Origin: Flavobacteriaceae bacterium
GTDB lineage: Bacteria; Bacteroidota; Bacteroidia; Flavobacteriales; Flavobacteriaceae
Reading direction: 5' to 3'
NCBI GenBank assembly: GCA_947456955.1
Contig: CANGTQ010000020.1
Span: 1-34,349 of the forward strand
Length of the DNA: 34,349 nt
In this document: positions 31,535 through 34,349 of the stretch, piece by piece
Layout of the letters: every line of letters starts with the position of its first letter
Numbering within the stretch: the stretch's first letter is position 1
Notes under the pieces: generated by a model
The model's database searches: none
Seen by the model: only the letters and a program-made list of their open reading frames with translations
Told to the model about the DNA's origin: nothing
Position numbers and translations under genes: made by a program

Positions 31535-32776
31535 TTACTCGTAAATCAAATACTTTTTCCGCATTTCTTTAAAATCCTTCAATCCCTTTTCCCACGATTT
31601 TCGAATATCAGTATCCGATGTTCCGGCTTCTATTTGTTGTTGCAACTTTTTGGTTCCAGATAATTTAGTAAAGAAAGGATTAAAGAATTTAGTTTTGTCG
31701 GAAGTTTCATTGTAAGCTTTTATAATCCATTTAAGCTCTAGCTTACTTACTTTAGCTGCTTTAGTCAAATCTTCACCATAACACAATTGATTTTTATAAA
31801 GCGGTTCTTTGGCACCAAAATTAGGAATAGGAGTGAAACTAAATTCGCTTTTCGGAAGAAACGGCGAACCGTAAATCTGGAATTGTTTTTCGGTACCACG
31901 GCCCACGCTCACATTCGTTCCTTCAAATAAACATAAGCTCGCATAAAGATTAATCGCTTGGTCGTTTGGTAAATTCGGCGAAGGTTTCATAGGAAGGCTA
32001 TAAAACATATCATGTTTATAATTCAAACACGGAATTACAGTCAGTTTACATTTTACTTCGTTTTTCAACCATTTTTCACCATTAATCATTTGGGCGTGTT
32101 CGCCAATGGTCATGCCATGCAATATTGGAATTGGATGCATTCCAACAAAACTGGTAAATTCTTTTTCCAGACTTGGTCCATCAACAATATTACCATTTGG
32201 ATTCGGGCGGTCTAAAACTATAAGCTGAATATTATTTTCAGCACAAGCTTCCATTATATAATGCAAAGAAGAAATGTAAGTATAAAATCGCGCTCCAACA
32301 TCCTGCAAATCAAAAACCAAAACATCTAGACCCGCTAATTGCTCAGCTTTTGGTTTTTTGTTATCGCCATAAAGCGAAATAATAGGTAATCCGGTTTTGG
32401 TATCTTTTCCATCAACCACATGTTCGCCGGCATCAGCTGTACCTCGGAACCCATGTTCGGGGGCAAAGATTTTTTGAAGGTTGATCTTTTTAGCTAGAAG
32501 AAAATCCACAATATTTAAATTTACTTGCGTTTCTTCAGGAGAATAGTAGTTTAATACCCCAGTTTGATTGGTTACAATGCCAACTTTTTTATCTTTTAAT
32601 AAAGGAAGATAAGCAGTATAATTTTCTGCCCCAGTTTGAATTCCCTGATTTGGTTTTTCAGAAGTAATTTTTATTTTATTTTCTCTATTTTCAATATTCT
32701 TTCCCGAACTACTACAAGAAACTATTAGCAAAACCGATAATAAAACTGTATTTTTGAACACTAAATTTGAAATCAT
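31535..32776 (-). CDS. namZ: DUF1343 lipoprotein, exo-beta-N-acetylmuramidase (NamZ-like)
   Basis: A 413-residue lipoprotein of the DUF1343 family, whose characterised member NamZ removes N-acetylmuramic acid from the non-reducing ends of peptidoglycan fragments. The start at 32776 gives a normal signal peptide with lipobox IVSC (Cys21); the alternative ATG at 32815 would put a 13-residue polar extension before it. Family segments include GIVTNQTGV, FAPEHGFRG, LPIISLYGD, VFDLQDVGARFYTYISSL, LDRPNPNG, MKPSPNLPN, LFEGTNVSVGRGT and FQIYGSPF. Recycling enzymes for MurNAc are not nearby. Its start codon is 4 nt from the start of the divergent permease gene. Confidence 0.9.
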   Translation of the reverse strand: MISNLVFKNTVLLSVLLIVSCSSSGKNIENRENKIKITSEKPNQGIQTGAENYTAYLPLLKDKKVGIVTNQTGVLNYYSPEETQVNLNIVDFLLAKKINLQKIFAPEHGFRGTADAGEHVVDGKDTKTGLPIISLYGDNKKPKAEQLAGLDVLVFDLQDVGARFYTYISSLHYIMEACAENNIQLIVLDRPNPNGNIVDGPSLEKEFTSFVGMHPIPILHGMTIGEHAQMINGEKWLKNEVKCKLTVIPCLNYKHDMFYSLPMKPSPNLPNDQAINLYASLCLFEGTNVSVGRGTEKQFQIYGSPFLPKSEFSFTPIPNFGAKEPLYKNQLCYGEDLTKAAKVSKLELKWIIKAYNETSDKTKFFNPFFTKLSGTKKLQQQIEAGTSDTDIRKSWEKGLKDFKEMRKKYLIYE

Positions 32777-32780
32777 ACCA

Positions 32781-34013
32781 TTGAAATTAGAATATTTTAT
32801 AACAAAACGACTCATTACTGCTAAAGATCATAAAAGTAGTATTTCTGCGCCAATAATAAAAATTGCTATCACTGCCATTGCACTCGGAATGATTATGATG
32901 ATTGTTTCCATCTCAACCGGAATTGGTTTGCAACAAAAAATACGCCAGAAAGTTTCTGCTTTTAACGGACATATTATCATTTCGGGTTACAACGACAATA
33001 ATTCGGATGTTAGTACAAGGCCGATTTCCATTTACCAAAACTTTTTCCCAAACTTCAAAACCGTTGATGGAATTCAACATATTCAGGCCGTTGCCAGCAA
33101 AGGTGGAATGATTAGAACAGAATCTGCTTTCGAAGGAATAATCTTCAAAGGCGTTGGTAAAGAGTATCAAACCAATAATCTGAAAGAATATTTAGTAGAA
33201 GGAAGACTGCCTAACTTCAAAACCAATCTTAACGAAGAAACGTTGATTTCGCAATATTTATGCAATCGATTAGGATTAAAACTTGGAGATAAGTTCGTAA
33301 CCTATTTTATGAAAGAAGACAGCGAAGGGTATAATCTACGCAATTTTAAAATAGTCGGAATTTACAATTCAGGTTTCCAGGAATTTGATGCCAATTATGT
33401 GATTGGAGATATTCGTCATGTGCAACGAATAAATAAATGGAAATCCGATCAAATAGGTTCTTTCGAAGTCTTTGTAGACGATTTTACTGAAATTGAAAGC
33501 AAAGGACAACAGATTTATCAGGAAACATCATCAACGCTCGATTCCCAAACTATAGTAGAGAAATTCTATTATATTTTCGAGTGGCTAAAACTTTTCGACT
33601 TCAATATCCTTGTCATTCTCATTGTTATGATTGCCGTTTCTACTATAAATATGGTAGTCGCACTTTTGGTGTTAATTCTCGAAAGAACCCAAATGATTGG
33701 AATTTTAAAATCACTAGGTGCAAACAATTGGTCAATCAGAAAAATGTTTCTCTACAACGCTGCCTACTTAATTGGTCGCGGATTGCTTTGGGGGAATGTC
33801 ATCGGTATCGGATTGTTGCTCCTTCAAAAGTATTTTAGCATCATCAAACTTAACCCCGAAAGTTACTATGTTAACGTAGCACCAGTCGATATCAACCTGT
33901 TTTATATTTTGTTGCTCAACATCGGAACTGTTGCTATCTGTCTGTTGGTTTTACTTATTCCGTCGTTTATCATTACTAAAATTACACCTTCCAAATCCAT
34001 TCGTTTCGAGTAG
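32781..34013 (+). CDS. FtsX/LolC-type ABC transporter permease
   Basis: A 410-residue membrane protein of the MacB/LolC/FtsX permease group. The first membrane helix (about 24-45; IIKIAITAIALGMIMMIVSI) is followed by a large periplasmic MacB_PCD-like domain (about 50-260). Three C-terminal helices are at about 270-300, 325-350 and 375-400. The cytoplasmic coupling motif ERTQMIGILKSLGANNWSIRKMF is between helices 2 and 3. Lipoprotein release (LolC/E-like) is the likeliest role but no ATPase gene is adjacent. The start is uncertain: TTG at 32781 gives MKLEYFITKRLITAKDHKSS, which looks like the family N-terminus; another TTG at 32754 would add nine residues. TATTTTTG at 32749-32756 could be its -7 box. 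Confidence 0.88.
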   Translation: MKLEYFITKRLITAKDHKSSISAPIIKIAITAIALGMIMMIVSISTGIGLQQKIRQKVSAFNGHIIISGYNDNNSDVSTRPISIYQNFFPNFKTVDGIQHIQAVASKGGMIRTESAFEGIIFKGVGKEYQTNNLKEYLVEGRLPNFKTNLNEETLISQYLCNRLGLKLGDKFVTYFMKEDSEGYNLRNFKIVGIYNSGFQEFDANYVIGDIRHVQRINKWKSDQIGSFEVFVDDFTEIESKGQQIYQETSSTLDSQTIVEKFYYIFEWLKLFDFNILVILIVMIAVSTINMVVALLVLILERTQMIGILKSLGANNWSIRKMFLYNAAYLIGRGLLWGNVIGIGLLLLQKYFSIIKLNPESYYVNVAPVDINLFYILLLNIGTVAICLLVLLIPSFIITKITPSKSIRFE

Positions 34014-34024
34014 TCGAAGAACAA

Positions 34025-34140
34025 CGTTTATTGTCATCAGGACGAGTTGTCCCGCTATCCGCGCTACATGCCTGCCTGCCGTCTAGGCAGGGTAGCCAGC
34101 TTCTACCTGCCTGTCGGCAGACAGGTCGGGGCCAGAGTAG
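34025..34140. repeat. Composite palindromic repeat
   Basis: An outer element (CCCGCTATCCGC near 34050, GGTCGGGGCC near 34125) encloses two hairpins: GCTAC-CCTGCC (34063-34076) pairing with GGCAGG-GTAGC (34086-34096), and ACCTGCCTGTCGGCAGACAG starting at 34105 (through 34126), the latter identical to 6608-6627. The gap 34014-34349 otherwise holds only the promoter and palindrome listed next. Confidence 0.72.
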
Positions 34141-34254
34141 GCTTTTTGGTTTCATCAGGAAAAAGAGCTGTCGTTAGTTAGCCTCGTTTAAAAGATGATT
34201 TAAACCTCGCGTTATCAACATCTTAAAAAAAAGGCAAAAAAAGCGTTAAATTTA

Positions 34255-34287
34255 TTTGGATTGAGGTTGAATTAGTTTTTATATTTG
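34255..34287 (+). promoter_or_regulatory. Promoter leading out of the window
   Basis: TTTG (34255-34258), a 21-nt spacer and TATATTTG (34280-34287) match the Bacteroidota consensus well. It drives a gene beyond the right edge. Confidence 0.65.
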
Positions 34288-34306
34288 CACCCCGCAAGAG
34301 AGGCTT

Positions 34307-34327
34307 GCCCTGAATTTATTTCAGGGA
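34307..34327. repeat. Palindrome after the right-edge promoter
   Basis: CCCTGAA and TTCAGGG form perfect 7-bp arms around TTTAT. The central CTGAATTTATTTCAG is identical to 30921-30935. Confidence 0.7.
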
Positions 34328-34349
34328 TGTTCATAACAAAAACAGATAA

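Noticed and set aside
1..34349. CRISPR arrays, insertion sequences, rRNA genes
   Set aside because: No regularly spaced identical repeats, no transposase frame and no rRNA sequence were seen.

Overview
The window looks like a chromosomal segment of a Flavobacterium-like member of the Bacteroidota. It is AT-rich, and several promoters fit the Bacteroidota pattern (TTG or TTTG, about 18-21 nt, then TAnnTTTG). Typical lineage genes are present: the start of a GldA-like ABC ATPase, a T9SS-sorted metallopeptidase, an ExbB-ExbD-ExbD-TonB locus, a fused DAHP synthase/chorismate mutase and a DUF1343/NamZ lipoprotein. Families were assigned by reading motifs; no database search was possible.

Layout. 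1-11.4 kb is mostly plus-strand core genes: gldA-like (partial, minus strand), DAHP synthase/chorismate mutase, a secreted hypothetical protein, rsgA, dtd, a MazG-like protein, aroA, tRNA-Pro(GGG) (minus), queA, kynU, a secreted HExxH metallopeptidase and a ureohydrolase. 11.4-18.4 kb is an accessory block read entirely from the minus strand: a GAF histidine kinase, a DUF985 cupin, a class II Fic protein, a ParDE toxin-antitoxin pair, and a two-gene unit in which a dCTPase-like MazG protein overlaps a large GIY-YIG + DUF2075 ATPase + S24/LexA-type peptidase fusion. Structured inverted repeats separate these units, and the block ends at a broken C-terminus of a tyrosine recombinase. 18.4-34.3 kb returns to core genes: a penicillin-acylase-like Ntn hydrolase, kmo, the TonB energising operon with a PstS-like lipoprotein and a TPR protein, queE, a DUF2059 protein, a broken class V aminotransferase, a methyltransferase, a YkgJ cysteine-cluster protein, NamZ and an FtsX/LolC-type permease.

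How the genes work together. DAHP synthase/chorismate mutase and AroA are both shikimate-pathway enzymes. KynU and Kmo are kynurenine-pathway enzymes separated by about 13 kb that includes the accessory block. QueA and QueE both serve queuosine synthesis. ExbB, two ExbDs and TonB form one energising complex, followed in the same operon by three less understood genes.

The most interesting parts are (1) the GIY-YIG/DUF2075/S24 fusion paired with a nucleotide pyrophosphohydrolase, a candidate DNA-damage- or phage-responsive system; (2) its cassette-like surroundings, with hairpin boundaries and a recombinase remnant; and (3) several families of small palindromic repeats that lie between genes and also appear, in frame, inside aroA, kynU and the acylase gene.
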